Assembly (NCBI GenBank): GCA_012520405.1
Contig: JAAYOJ010000204.1
Span: 1-46,035, forward strand
Direction of reading: 5' to 3'
Source of the DNA: Peptococcaceae bacterium
Lineage (GTDB): Bacteria > Bacillota > Desulfitobacteriia > Desulfitobacteriales > Syntrophobotulaceae
DNA length: 46,035 bases
Positions 17,681 to 25,898 of this stretch are shown here, piece after piece (the stretch's first letter is position 1; each line of letters begins with the position of its first letter). A program made the position numbers and the translations under genes. A model generated the notes under the pieces. The model was not told the origin of the DNA. It ran no database searches and worked only from the letters and a program-made list of their open reading frames with translations.

Positions 17681-18364
17681 ATGTGTAAAAAGAAAACACG
17701 CATGGACGAACGCATTCTCGTTTGTGTATATTATGGGCCCAATGGGGAACGGCTAATCCAGCGTGGCTGTAAAATTGCTCATATGCTTGACTGCCCACTC
17801 TATATCTTGACTGTTGACCCCAAACCAGTTGATGAAATGGATGCCGAAAAGTCAGATTATATCGCTAAATGGAAAAATATGGCCGAAAAGAACGGTGCTG
17901 ATGCCTTTATTCTGAAAGACAAGGAAGAACGTCCTGTTTACAAAGTAATTGCTGAAGTCGCCCGCGAAAAAGGAATAACTCAGATAATTATTGGCCAGAC
18001 TGTCCACAGTCGCTGGGAACAAATCGCTAAAGAGTCCATTGTTAATTCCTTATTACGAGAAATTCCTTTTGTTGATCTCCATATTATTTCAGTTGCCCGC
18101 CATCTTAAAGATTGCGATAGTAATTATGCCAAAGGTGTACGGGCTTACCTGGTGAAAGAAGACGAAGGCTATCGCCTAACTTTTAAACATGCCAAGAATG
18201 TTGTGTATGAAGGTATTTTTTTTAAAGCAATCGGAACGGACTTTAATAACGGGATATTTAAGTTCATAAAAGAAAAGGAAACATTACAAGTAGAAGTAAT
18301 AGAAGATATAGTTAAAGATTTTACCAATACGGAACTGGAAACCAGTGACGAAACAGACTACTAG
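17681..18364 (+). CDS. Universal stress protein resembling the KdpD USP domain
   Basis: A 227-residue cytoplasmic protein. Residues 9-140 form a USP-type nucleotide-binding fold: RILVCVYYGPNGERLIQRG (first strand and helix), LYILTVDP, ITQIIIGQTVHSRW (the usual GxS/GxT region) and SIVNSLLREIPFVDLHII. The last segment closely recalls the USP domain inside KdpD potassium-sensing kinases, but no kinase is attached. The last 80 residues are an unassigned, mostly hydrophilic extension. AAGGAG supports the start. It is divergent from mrpA, with 171 bp between them. A role linked to cation homeostasis is attractive but inferred from position only. Confidence 0.65.
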   Translation: MCKKKTRMDERILVCVYYGPNGERLIQRGCKIAHMLDCPLYILTVDPKPVDEMDAEKSDYIAKWKNMAEKNGADAFILKDKEERPVYKVIAEVAREKGITQIIIGQTVHSRWEQIAKESIVNSLLREIPFVDLHIISVARHLKDCDSNYAKGVRAYLVKEDEGYRLTFKHAKNVVYEGIFFKAIGTDFNNGIFKFIKEKETLQVEVIEDIVKDFTNTELETSDETDY

Positions 18365-18396
18365 TAATAAATAATTGCAATCGTTCTTTGCTACTT

Positions 18397-18442
18397 AAAA
18401 ATTTAACCCTTTCCTTTTAACTGGGAAAGGGTTAAATTTTTT
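18397..18442. terminator. Strong, probably bidirectional terminator
   Basis: A long stem (AAATTTAACCCTTTCC with GGAAAGGGTTAAATTT) around an 8-nt loop is flanked by A residues on the left and T residues on the right. It ends the usp unit and, read on the other strand, could stop transcripts from the MATE gene 170 bp away. Confidence 0.85.
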
Positions 18443-18610
18443 AATTCCATTTGGATTTACATGTAATGACAAACCCTCTCTTTTCTGAACCATCTCCTAA
18501 TGTTACTCTTTTATAATATTATAAATTAAGTAACTTTACAAGTTATATCTTACCAGGCCACGCCTTGCCCTTCGCCGTCTAAAATTACTTATCTACCTTA
18601 AAATCATAAA

Positions 18611-19996
18611 CTAAAGGGTTAGATTACGAGTTACATTTTTAAGCCAACGTCCGGATTTTAAACGTAGAAGACCCAAGGTGCATTTAGCTAATTCTTCTAT
18701 TACGGCCAAACCATAGACAATATAAACAGGAAATTGAAATACAAAGGCACCTAAGATGGTCAAGGGAACTCCAATAAACCACATAGTAAAGCCTTCAATG
18801 AGAAAGGCATGGGCTGCATCTCCCCCTCCTCTTAAAACACCCACTATTAGCATAATACCCAATACCCTTATGAAGAAAACTATGGAAATAATAAATAAAA
18901 TAATCTGGGAACTATATTTTACAGTTTCAGAAACATTATAAAAACTAAGCATGGCCGGTGAAGTTACGGCAATAAGCAGTCCTAAGACAATACCTACGCC
19001 TACTGATAGGAAAGAAAATCTCTTGGCATATTGTTTCCCCAGCCATTCTTTTTCCGCCCCGATACTGTTGCCTATCATGACCGCCGCTGCACCGGACAGC
19101 CCAAAAATCACAACCATAAATAGATTGTTTATAGTATTGCAAATCTGGATAGCAGCAACTTCCTGGGTACCCATCCTGCCATAAACCGCTACATACACTA
19201 AACTGGCCAGTCCCCAACACATATCGTTTAAAATTACTGGGAAAATAGTACGATAAGCTTTTCTGATAAAGCCAAAACTTAAATCCAACAGTTCCCTTAT
19301 CGAAGCCGCCAGCACTCCCTTGCCAATATAAACGGAGGCCACCAGGATTGTTGACTCCATTACCCTCGCAATCAGGGTCGCGATAGCAGCACCTTCTACC
19401 CCCAGCGCCGGCGCCCCCCAATTACCGAAAATCAAAATGTAGTTCAATAAGGTGTTGACAATAAGAGCAATAAAACTTATCAGCATAGGTTGAACTGCAT
19501 TACCTATAGAACGAAGAGCAAAGCTATAAACAAAGGTAATGCCGGTAAAAAGATAACTGATTAAGACAATTTGCAAGTAGTTAGCGCCCAATTCTATAAC
19601 CGGCTTATCATTATTAAACAGAGACATAACCCCAGTCGGATTGAGAAAACCAAAAATCATAAACACTGAAGAAACAAGAATAACGGACAATAGGCCTATA
19701 CCTAATATTCTTTTAATATTCACGATGTCTCTCTTACCCCAGAATTGAGCAATGAATACGCTGCAGCCGGCGCACAAACCGATTAGAAACATATTAAAGA
19801 AAAAAAAGTATTGGTTGGCAATCCCTACAGCCGCAATTTCAACTTCACCTAATCTCCCTACCATTACCGTATCAATAAGATTCAAAAAGGAAGAGATAAA
19901 GTTTTGAACCATAACAGGCAGCGCAATAGCCACCATGGTTTTGTAAAATTCTTTCTTATTAAAACTTTCTTCATTAAGTTGAGCTAATCCAGCCAT
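18611..19996 (-). CDS. MATE-family multidrug/sodium antiporter
   Basis: A 461-residue transporter with about 12 membrane segments arranged as two MatE halves. Family landmarks include ALPVMVQNFISSFLNLIDTVMVGRLG at the N-terminus and APALGVEGAAIATLIAR in the first half. The second half has a matching AVMIGNSIGAEK region. Family members export cationic drugs or metabolites using Na+ or H+ gradients; the substrate is not predictable. TGGAGGA precedes the ATG. It is a single-gene unit whose upstream region holds a 10-bp dyad at the presumed start point. Confidence 0.9.
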   Translation of the reverse strand: MAGLAQLNEESFNKKEFYKTMVAIALPVMVQNFISSFLNLIDTVMVGRLGEVEIAAVGIANQYFFFFNMFLIGLCAGCSVFIAQFWGKRDIVNIKRILGIGLLSVILVSSVFMIFGFLNPTGVMSLFNNDKPVIELGANYLQIVLISYLFTGITFVYSFALRSIGNAVQPMLISFIALIVNTLLNYILIFGNWGAPALGVEGAAIATLIARVMESTILVASVYIGKGVLAASIRELLDLSFGFIRKAYRTIFPVILNDMCWGLASLVYVAVYGRMGTQEVAAIQICNTINNLFMVVIFGLSGAAAVMIGNSIGAEKEWLGKQYAKRFSFLSVGVGIVLGLLIAVTSPAMLSFYNVSETVKYSSQIILFIISIVFFIRVLGIMLIVGVLRGGGDAAHAFLIEGFTMWFIGVPLTILGAFVFQFPVYIVYGLAVIEELAKCTLGLLRLKSGRWLKNVTRNLTL

Positions 19997-20048
19997 GTAG
20001 TCCTCCAGGTATTTAACTATATAATCCTTTTAAAAAAAGCAACAGTAA

Positions 20049-20075
20049 AACCACTTTGTCCGGTTCAAAGTGGTT
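20049..20075. promoter_or_regulatory. Perfect 10-bp dyad at the MATE gene promoter
   Basis: AACCACTTTG and CAAAGTGGTT form a perfect inverted repeat around a 7-nt spacer. On the minus strand a TATAAT lies a few bases upstream (near 20083-20088), so the dyad covers or immediately follows the likely transcription start of the MATE gene. It could be a repressor operator or a 5' stem-loop. No T tract directly follows it, so it is less likely to be a terminator. Confidence 0.5.
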
Positions 20076-20202
20076 AACATTATTATAATATACCATAAGC
20101 TAAAAAGAATTAAAAATCTTTTTTATTTCCCAAATTATGGCAGTAAAAGTCTTTGTTGAATAAGCTGTATTAACATCATTTTTTTTGATATGAGGGGAGA
20201 AC

Positions 20203-20919
20203 ATGAAAAAGCTTCCGTATAAAAGAAAGTTTATTGTCAGCCAAACTTTTCTCAATCCAAGTAATCGCTATGTATCCGGAGTTCACCTTGGAGTAGACTT
20301 AGTTGGCCTGGAGGATAAAAACATTTATGCCATAGAGGATGGAATCGTAGTAACTGCCTATCACGACTCAGCTTTTGGAAACACAGTAGTCGTTCAACAA
20401 CCTGACGGGCTTTACTCCCGTTATAGTCACTTAGAAACCATCAAAGTTACCAGTGGAGAAAGCGTAATTGGTGGCCTCACAATAATCGGAATAGAGGGGA
20501 AAACGGGGCATGTAGTTGGATCAGGCGATACAAGACATTTGGATTTAAGAATTTCCAAAGTGCCTTACCACACCAATAATATTAACCAGTATTATAACCC
20601 CTGTGAATATCTTGGATTTCCCAATGAATTATATCATGTAGTAACACCGGAGGGAGATAAAATGGAAAAAATTCAAAACGTAATCTTGTGTTATTCAGAA
20701 ATCGATAGACGGGCTGCGGGCTATTTAGCAGACCACCTCAAATGTAAAATCATTGAACCCGATTTACTTCCAACTTCCGTCTTAAATGACCTGTTTGAAA
20801 ATATTTATGTTATTGGATCTTCGGCCAAACCTGTAGCCAAAGCGATTAATATTTACGGTAAAGATAGGTATGAGACTTGTCTAAAAGTAATAACTAAAAT
20901 TCGAGAAGCAAGAGGATAA
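20203..20919 (+). CDS. LytM/M23-like protein with a CWB2-like C-terminus
   Basis: A 238-residue protein without an obvious signal peptide. Residues 10-135 look like an M23 (LytM) peptidase fold: HLGVD gives the first metal-ligand pair (His28, Asp32), RYSHLE gives the expected catalytic His76, and the usual HxH is HLD (His112, Asp114), so the third zinc ligand is altered. Residues 155-238 resemble one cell-wall-binding-2 repeat (IYVIGSSAKPVAKAI and IYGKDRYETCLKVI). It could be a cytoplasm-made lysin of phage or spore type, or a catalytically altered wall-binding protein. GAGGGGAG precedes the ATG. A terminator follows at 20940-20973. Confidence 0.65.
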   Translation: MKKLPYKRKFIVSQTFLNPSNRYVSGVHLGVDLVGLEDKNIYAIEDGIVVTAYHDSAFGNTVVVQQPDGLYSRYSHLETIKVTSGESVIGGLTIIGIEGKTGHVVGSGDTRHLDLRISKVPYHTNNINQYYNPCEYLGFPNELYHVVTPEGDKMEKIQNVILCYSEIDRRAAGYLADHLKCKIIEPDLLPTSVLNDLFENIYVIGSSAKPVAKAINIYGKDRYETCLKVITKIREARG

Positions 20920-20939
20920 GTTTCGTTTAAGAATTAAGT

Positions 20940-20973
20940 AAAAGGAAGGTGTTTGAAATATCTTCCTTTTTCC
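20940..20973 (+). terminator. Terminator after the LytM-like gene
   Basis: AAAAGGAAG and CTTCCTTTTT pair around a 12-13 nt loop, and the stem ends in a T run. It is about 20 bp after the stop at 20919. Confidence 0.65.
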
Positions 20974-21038
20974 ACACATAACTTTTACTAAACTCTTAAG
21001 GAATTTCAAGCTAATTGTATCACATTGGCAAGGCCTTC

Positions 21039-21046
21039 CATATTAT
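21039..21046 (+). promoter_or_regulatory. Possible sporulation-sigma -10 element
   Basis: CATATTAT matches the CATANNNT shape of sigma-E/sigma-K -10 elements. An AC sits 15 bp upstream, one base short of the usual sigma-K spacing. It lies 50 bp before the Cys-rich gene, whose composition is coat-like. The motif is short and could occur by chance. Confidence 0.25.
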
Positions 21047-21095
21047 GAATTAAGCCTAGTAAAACTTAAGAAAACCATGAGGAGTGATTCAAAGA

Positions 21096-21707
21096 ATGGC
21101 TAACCAAGTAAATCCTGGCCCCTGCCCTCCCGAAGGCTGTCCATCTCCGACTCAAATAGACTGCATCGTCGTAGATAAAGTATATGATAGCTGTTATCAG
21201 ATTGAGGACAGATCAAGAATAACGTCAGTCACCACGGGAACGGATAATGACTGGCCTACGGGGGACTTTACTGTAGGACAGGTGGTACCTTGCGCTTTGA
21301 CTGCCGGTTCCGAGATTAGTTGTACAGAAATATCAAGAGTTCCTGGCGAGGACGGATTTGTTACCGTTACAGTTCTAGTATCAGTACCATTGACTCTTAC
21401 AAACCCCAATGCTGAGGAAGAGACAGTGGACAGAGTATTCAACTTCACTAAAACCGCAGTGCTATGTTGCCCGTCAGGAGTAGATCCAGATTGCTCCAGA
21501 AGTACACTTCAATATTGCAATTGCGTAATTACTCAGGTCGGCGTTGACACGGTAGAAGTAACTTGTGATTTCCAAGTATGTCTCATTTTAGAGTGTATTC
21601 TGACCGTGCAATTACTCGTCCCATCTTATGGCTTCTGTACTCCGGCACCTTGTACTGCGCTGCCACCAAGTGCTTGTCCTCCTTCCCCGCCCCCGCAATG
21701 TTTTTAA
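21096..21707 (+). CDS. Cys-rich, coat-like hypothetical protein
   Basis: A 203-residue protein with 18 cysteines, a Pro/Cys-rich head (GPCPPEGCPSP) and tail (PSACPPSPPPQC), and a beta-rich, Thr/Val-rich middle. The IDCIVVDKVYDSCYQ segment recalls a group of Cys-rich proteins of spore-forming Peptococcaceae and Clostridia, and the composition suits a disulfide-crosslinked surface or spore layer. No signal peptide is present, which fits assembly from the mother cell. I do not know a characterised homologue. The start is ATG 21096, about 10 nt after GAGGAG; the in-frame GTG at 21084 overlaps that site. A hairpin terminator follows at 21721-21744. Confidence 0.6.
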   Translation: MANQVNPGPCPPEGCPSPTQIDCIVVDKVYDSCYQIEDRSRITSVTTGTDNDWPTGDFTVGQVVPCALTAGSEISCTEISRVPGEDGFVTVTVLVSVPLTLTNPNAEEETVDRVFNFTKTAVLCCPSGVDPDCSRSTLQYCNCVITQVGVDTVEVTCDFQVCLILECILTVQLLVPSYGFCTPAPCTALPPSACPPSPPPQCF

Positions 21708-21720
21708 TACCCTATTATAT

Positions 21721-21744
21721 AAATGCAGACCTAGGTCTGCATTT
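21721..21744. terminator. Terminator after the Cys-rich gene
   Basis: AAATGCAGACCTAGGTCTGCATTT is a perfect 24-bp palindrome, 14 bp after the stop codon, followed by an AT-rich stretch. Confidence 0.6.
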
Positions 21745-21766
21745 ATATTTATGCCCTAAACTTTTA

Positions 21767-21794
21767 AAGCCGAAGCAAAATCACTTCGGCTTTA
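21767..21794 (-). terminator. Terminator at the end of the minus-strand unknown pair
   Basis: AAAGCCGAAG and CTTCGGCTTT form a 10-bp stem around an 8-nt loop, overlapping the stop codon region of the gene ending at 21792. On the minus strand TTTAAAAG follows the stem. Confidence 0.6.
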
Positions 21795-22847
21795 CTCATT
21801 CGTTTCAGTTAATTGTTCTAGTTCTTTAAAGCTTTCAATAAACGATCTCTCACTTTGTTCCTTGGCTGGGATCGAACTACTTTCCGGTAGCTTTTTGTTT
21901 AAGAATTCATTGCTTCGAAAAGTACTTTTGCTAATAACATGCGAAGCTGATTGGCTATTTAAATAATACTGGTTATAAAAAGGCTGAATCACACTTGATT
22001 TTGGTCTTGTAAAATAATTAACCTGACTGCCGGCCGGAGGAATAAAAGCTTTAAATTTGGGAGGGTTATTATTCTTAGCCTGTTTTCTTCTTAGAGCACT
22101 GGTGAGGTTCTGTTTAGAATATGAAGAATTCAAAGACGGGGAATTATGGGATGGAGTTTTTTTGGAGGAAGACCGGCTTGTTTTTTCCCAGCATTCTTTT
22201 ACTATGTTGATTTCTGCTGTTGAATATTGACGTCCATACAAGCAAAGTATACAGCCAACCATTTTTTGGGCTAAAAAGTTTAACGTAGTTTTCATAGCAT
22301 CCGGGTTTTCAAATTCTATTAAAATAGAGGGTACAGGGCTATAAATAGTATTATAGTACTTAAAAGCAAAGAAATGTCTCCAGTAAGAAGTAATGTTATA
22401 GGTAAAAGCATGGTTGTCATTATCTGTTTGCTTGGTTAAACCACCAATTAAAGCCATACTCTTTTCTTTGGCTTTTAAGGAGTAATATAAATTTAGGATA
22501 CAAACATCAGATATCACTGTAAAATCCTTACGCATGGTCATAATAAGCTGCATGTCCAGTAGATCTGTTAAATCGCTACGATGTTCTGATGTCCGATCAA
22601 GAATCGCATTCGCTCCCTGCCGATCGAGCAAATTCTTTAATTTCTGAGCAAACTCATCTGCCACGACGTTGGTAGTCAAAAGTTTAAGCAGGATAGTAAC
22701 ATTAAATAACTGCGGAAGAAGCTGCCAGGAAACATCATCCAGCTGAATATAAGGGATATCTTTTTCATCACAGGCCTTTAAAAAGGTGGGAAGATCTTTA
22801 TCTGATACCCCCTTCCACAACTTATCATGAAGATAAAGGTCAGGCAT
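21792..22847 (-). CDS. Hypothetical protein, possible degenerate amidase fold
   Basis: A 351-residue protein I cannot assign. The segment SPVPSILIEFENPDAMKTTL with a following helix recalls the end of N-acetylmuramoyl-L-alanine amidase domains (vPavLvE, NpeDA). DRQGANAILDRTSEHRSDLTD recalls their GaxVxlTR strand. The zinc-binding His and Glu positions are not evident, so if related it is likely inactive. Residues 230-351 are basic and low in complexity (Ser, Asn, Lys, Gln rich), suggesting a disordered tail. AGAGG lies about 8 nt before the ATG. It lies 103 bp downstream of another unknown gene on the same strand. Confidence 0.55.
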   Translation of the reverse strand: MPDLYLHDKLWKGVSDKDLPTFLKACDEKDIPYIQLDDVSWQLLPQLFNVTILLKLLTTNVVADEFAQKLKNLLDRQGANAILDRTSEHRSDLTDLLDMQLIMTMRKDFTVISDVCILNLYYSLKAKEKSMALIGGLTKQTDNDNHAFTYNITSYWRHFFAFKYYNTIYSPVPSILIEFENPDAMKTTLNFLAQKMVGCILCLYGRQYSTAEINIVKECWEKTSRSSSKKTPSHNSPSLNSSYSKQNLTSALRRKQAKNNNPPKFKAFIPPAGSQVNYFTRPKSSVIQPFYNQYYLNSQSASHVISKSTFRSNEFLNKKLPESSSIPAKEQSERSFIESFKELEQLTETNE

Positions 22848-22950
22848 ATCTTTTCCTCTCTTTCCAAGGAATTAAAACGTACAATTTATATTATGCTGCC
22901 TTGCATGCAGTGTGCCTAGTAGTGATATCCATCTGGAAAGAGAGCTCGTT

Positions 22951-23955
22951 TTAAAGTTTTTTTATCTTAGGCGACCGGCACCTGTCACCTTGCAGAGTTA
23001 ACTTATGTTGATAAAGCATGGCTGAAAATTCTTTGTAGGAAAGAATTACAGGGTGCTGCAATAAACAGCCCTTAATTTTGGGGAGACAGATAAATGATGT
23101 CGGATAGTTATTAACTGTATAAATGTCTACAAAAAAAACGGGTGAAAATACATCAGATCTATGAAGTTCTGACCAGTTTTGTCCAATATCATAGGAATAA
23201 GCATAATAAAAATCGCCGGGAGTTGAAAGCAGGAACAGTAAATCCTGTTGAGCAAGGAGTAAATGAAAAGATAGTCCCGAACTGAATTCAAGGGACTTGT
23301 ATTCTTTCGACCATTGCTTTTTTGTTGATAAACATATTTTCAAAATCAATAAACCAGCAGAAGAGCTTGTATTTTTGAGTACCAGTATGACTGCATCCGG
23401 CAATCTCCAATGTTTTTCTATTCTATAATCCTTCGTGCTGAAAATAACACTCTCTTGGACCTTTTGACCGTTCTCACGGTTAAAGATCGTTTCCAGCAAC
23501 ACATTACCGGTATTATTAACTGCATATATAAAAAGTTTATCCCCTTTTACCCCAAAAAAAAGAGGAAGAAAATCAGAGTTATGGGTATAAAGTTCTGTCA
23601 CTTTACAGTCTCCTTGGGATTGGCAGGTTAACACAGAAAAAGTACCAGAGATCTGAAACATTACCAAGAGATTGTTTTCAGTATCAATATACGTAAATAA
23701 CCGTTCCCCCTGGATATGGGGTAATATTTCTTTTTGCCAAACACTATTATCCCAGATCAAATGAAGCATTGTAGCGTTTTGATTTATCAAAAGATGCAAA
23801 TGGCTGTTTTGGTCAATAGCATAAGAAACTTTGCTGCTATGCCGGACTTCAATCGGTTGCGTAATTAACTGATAACAAAAGCCAGATTCAAAACTATTTA
23901 TCAGCCAAAGGTCTTTGGCTGGGGTTTGAAAACAACATGTTTTTAAAGCTTGCAT
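22951..23955 (-). CDS. Hypothetical beta-propeller-like protein
   Basis: A 334-residue protein, not recognised as a named family. Its composition is almost entirely short beta strands. One Asp-box-like motif (SYDIGQNWSELH, compare SxDxGxxW of BNR repeats) occurs near residue 260, so a propeller is a reasonable guess. No signal peptide or membrane segment is visible. The start at 23955 has a GAGGTGA that is rather far upstream (about 13 nt), so the exact start is uncertain. It is probably in one unit with the 351-aa gene downstream. Confidence 0.5.
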   Translation of the reverse strand: MQALKTCCFQTPAKDLWLINSFESGFCYQLITQPIEVRHSSKVSYAIDQNSHLHLLINQNATMLHLIWDNSVWQKEILPHIQGERLFTYIDTENNLLVMFQISGTFSVLTCQSQGDCKVTELYTHNSDFLPLFFGVKGDKLFIYAVNNTGNVLLETIFNRENGQKVQESVIFSTKDYRIEKHWRLPDAVILVLKNTSSSAGLLILKICLSTKKQWSKEYKSLEFSSGLSFHLLLAQQDLLFLLSTPGDFYYAYSYDIGQNWSELHRSDVFSPVFFVDIYTVNNYPTSFICLPKIKGCLLQHPVILSYKEFSAMLYQHKLTLQGDRCRSPKIKKL

Positions 23956-24173
23956 ATTTATGGTTTGTCACCTCGTAAACGGGAGTCAGTAGAACAATTA
24001 CCAATATTAAAGATCTGGATATTAAGGGTCTATTAATATGATTTATGAATGTGGATCAGAATTAGAACAATTAGAGAAAAGGAGTCACTGAAAACAAACT
24101 GCCTTAATAAAATAAACAAAAGAGCCAGTCACTTAACGTTCCGGAGAGAATAATAGCAAAGGAGTAGGATAAA

Positions 24174-24434
24174 ATGTCATGGTATTTTCAAAACAAAAAT
24201 CAAATTGATTCAGCACTCCTGATTATTACCAATATGTCAACCAAAGAAGACTTTCTAAAGATTAAGAATGAGTTTATGAGTGTCGAGGGAATTAAGGATG
24301 TTAAATATTATCCCAGCAAAAGAATTCAAGTTCTCTATGACAACGGAAAAATTACTCTGCAGCATCTTACCATGATTTTAGATAAAACAGGTTACAAATA
24401 TGTAAAAAGGGCCTGCAGAAACTGTATGAAATAA
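24174..24434 (+). CDS. Small HMA-like protein with a C-terminal CxxC
   Basis: An 86-residue protein with a beta-alpha-beta-beta-alpha-beta pattern like heavy-metal-associated domains. Strand SALLIITNM is followed by a helix, then GIKDVKYYPSKRIQVLYDNGKI, a helix and GYKYV. The metal-binding loop that normally carries CxxC reads NMSTKED, so it lacks cysteines. A CRNC pair sits at the very C-terminus. It may bind a metal differently or act as a protein-interaction module. AAAGGAG is well placed before the ATG. It is a monocistronic gene with a strong terminator at 24468-24503. Confidence 0.6.
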   Translation: MSWYFQNKNQIDSALLIITNMSTKEDFLKIKNEFMSVEGIKDVKYYPSKRIQVLYDNGKITLQHLTMILDKTGYKYVKRACRNCMK

Positions 24435-24467
24435 AGCACGCTGCTTGACCCAACACTTTAAGCATAG

Positions 24468-24503
24468 AAAAATCCCGGCAAACTACTAAATCACCGGGAT
24501 TTT
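24468..24503. terminator. Bidirectional terminator
   Basis: AAAAATCCCGG and CCGGGATTTTT form an 11-bp stem around a 14-nt loop, with A and T runs at either side. It serves the small HMA-like gene and can serve the flavoprotein gene ending at 24610 on the other strand. Confidence 0.85.
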
Positions 24504-24609
24504 TCCACCGTATTCATTCATTAGGGATGCAAAATTAGAGATTCTTTGTTCTGAAACAATCGAAATATATTGGTTGGTATCAAAGGCAGGCACATTATAG
24601 AAAAAGAAA

Positions 24610-25845
24610 CTAATAGGCTGCATTCTGACCGGCAATAAACCCTGATGACCAAGCCCATTGAAGATTAAAACCACCGCACTTTCCATCGATATCTATTATC
24701 TCCCCAGCGAAAAACAAACCTTTGATCAGTTTAGATTCCATAGTGTTTTGATTAATTTCTCTGGTATCAACCCCGCCCGCTGTTACTTGGGCGCTGGGCC
24801 AGCTCCTGGTCCCTCTGATTTTAAATCTCCAATCCTTTAGAATATCAATAATATTTTCCCTTTCCTTAGCGGACAATTCGGCCACTGGACATTTAAGGTC
24901 ATTAATACCCGCTTCCAGCAATACCACCGGTATTAATCTTTTATTGATAAGACCCACAAAGCTAAAGTCAACAGCTTTCCTGGGGGCCATCCCAAATCGT
25001 TTGGAAATAAGTTTACTTAGCTCTTCTTTAGACATCATGTCCATAATAGTTACTTTCAAATAAGCTTCTTGGCCTTCTTTTAATAGTTTTCCAGCCATTC
25101 TGCTTATTTGCAGAATAGGCGGCCCGGAAATTCCATAATTGGTGAAGAGAATATCTCCCCTATCCTTGGTTAGAGATTTGTTGTTATGTATAACTTCAGC
25201 AGTCCCTACAAATTTGACGCCGTCTAGACGTTTAAAATAGGGCCCTTCCAACATCAATTGGACGAGAGCGGGGAAGGTATCACAAACAGAATGTCCCAGC
25301 TTTTGGGCTAACTTATATCCCTGGCCGTCGGAACCACTTGCGGGCATAGCCTTGCCACCCGTAGCGATAATCACCCTGTCTCCCGTATATTCTTTGCCAT
25401 TGCTGGCCATGATTACAAACTTTTCTTTTTTCTTGGTTAGGGCTTCGACAGCGGCATCACATATAATATTAACTCCCAGTTCCTCCAATTCATACAGAAG
25501 AACATCCAGAATACTGGAAGCCTGGTCGGACATAGGGAAAACTTTTCCTAAGTCCTCCACTTTGTGGGCAATACCTAATTTCTCAAAAAATTTAATAGTG
25601 TGATCTACTGTAAAGTTTGCTAAAGCACTATAAGCAAATTTGGGGTTATTGCCACTATAACAAGCGACATCGGCATTTATATTAGTAAAGTTGCAGCGGC
25701 CATTGCCTGTAGCTAATATTTTTTTCCCTACCCGTGAATTTTTTTCTAAAATTGTAACGTCGGCACCCAGTCTTTTGGCAGAAATAGCAGCCATCATGCC
25801 GGCTGCTCCTCCCCCAATCACAATCACCCGTTTTTTATTACTCAT
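24610..25845 (-). CDS. BaiN/YhiN-family flavoprotein (HI0933-like)
   Basis: A 411-residue FAD-dependent oxidoreductase. The N-terminal Rossmann motif IGGGAAGMMAAISAKRLGA is followed by NSRVGKKILATGNGRCNFTN, the family hallmark. ATGGKAMPASGSDGQGYKLA and a C-terminal FAGEIIDIDGKCGGFNLQWA (second FAD contact) complete the signature. The family is widespread and often annotated as aminoacetone oxidase family or NAD(P)/FAD-dependent oxidoreductase; BaiN was proposed to act on bile acids, but most members have no known substrate. GAGGTA precedes the ATG. It is downstream of the cardiolipin synthase gene on the same strand with 53 bp between. Confidence 0.88.
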   Translation of the reverse strand: MSNKKRVIVIGGGAAGMMAAISAKRLGADVTILEKNSRVGKKILATGNGRCNFTNINADVACYSGNNPKFAYSALANFTVDHTIKFFEKLGIAHKVEDLGKVFPMSDQASSILDVLLYELEELGVNIICDAAVEALTKKKEKFVIMASNGKEYTGDRVIIATGGKAMPASGSDGQGYKLAQKLGHSVCDTFPALVQLMLEGPYFKRLDGVKFVGTAEVIHNNKSLTKDRGDILFTNYGISGPPILQISRMAGKLLKEGQEAYLKVTIMDMMSKEELSKLISKRFGMAPRKAVDFSFVGLINKRLIPVVLLEAGINDLKCPVAELSAKERENIIDILKDWRFKIRGTRSWPSAQVTAGGVDTREINQNTMESKLIKGLFFAGEIIDIDGKCGGFNLQWAWSSGFIAGQNAAY

Positions 25846-25898
25846 ATAAATACCTCAATAACATATTTTAGTCCTAAACATTTTAGCCATAGCCGAAG

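Noticed and set aside
24486-24686. Minus-strand frame running from inside the flavoprotein gene into the terminator (ends SLMNEYGGKIPVI)
   Set aside because: The first half overlaps the flavoprotein gene in another frame, there is no start site for the non-overlapping half, and it ends inside the terminator stem. It could be a remnant, but evidence is too thin.
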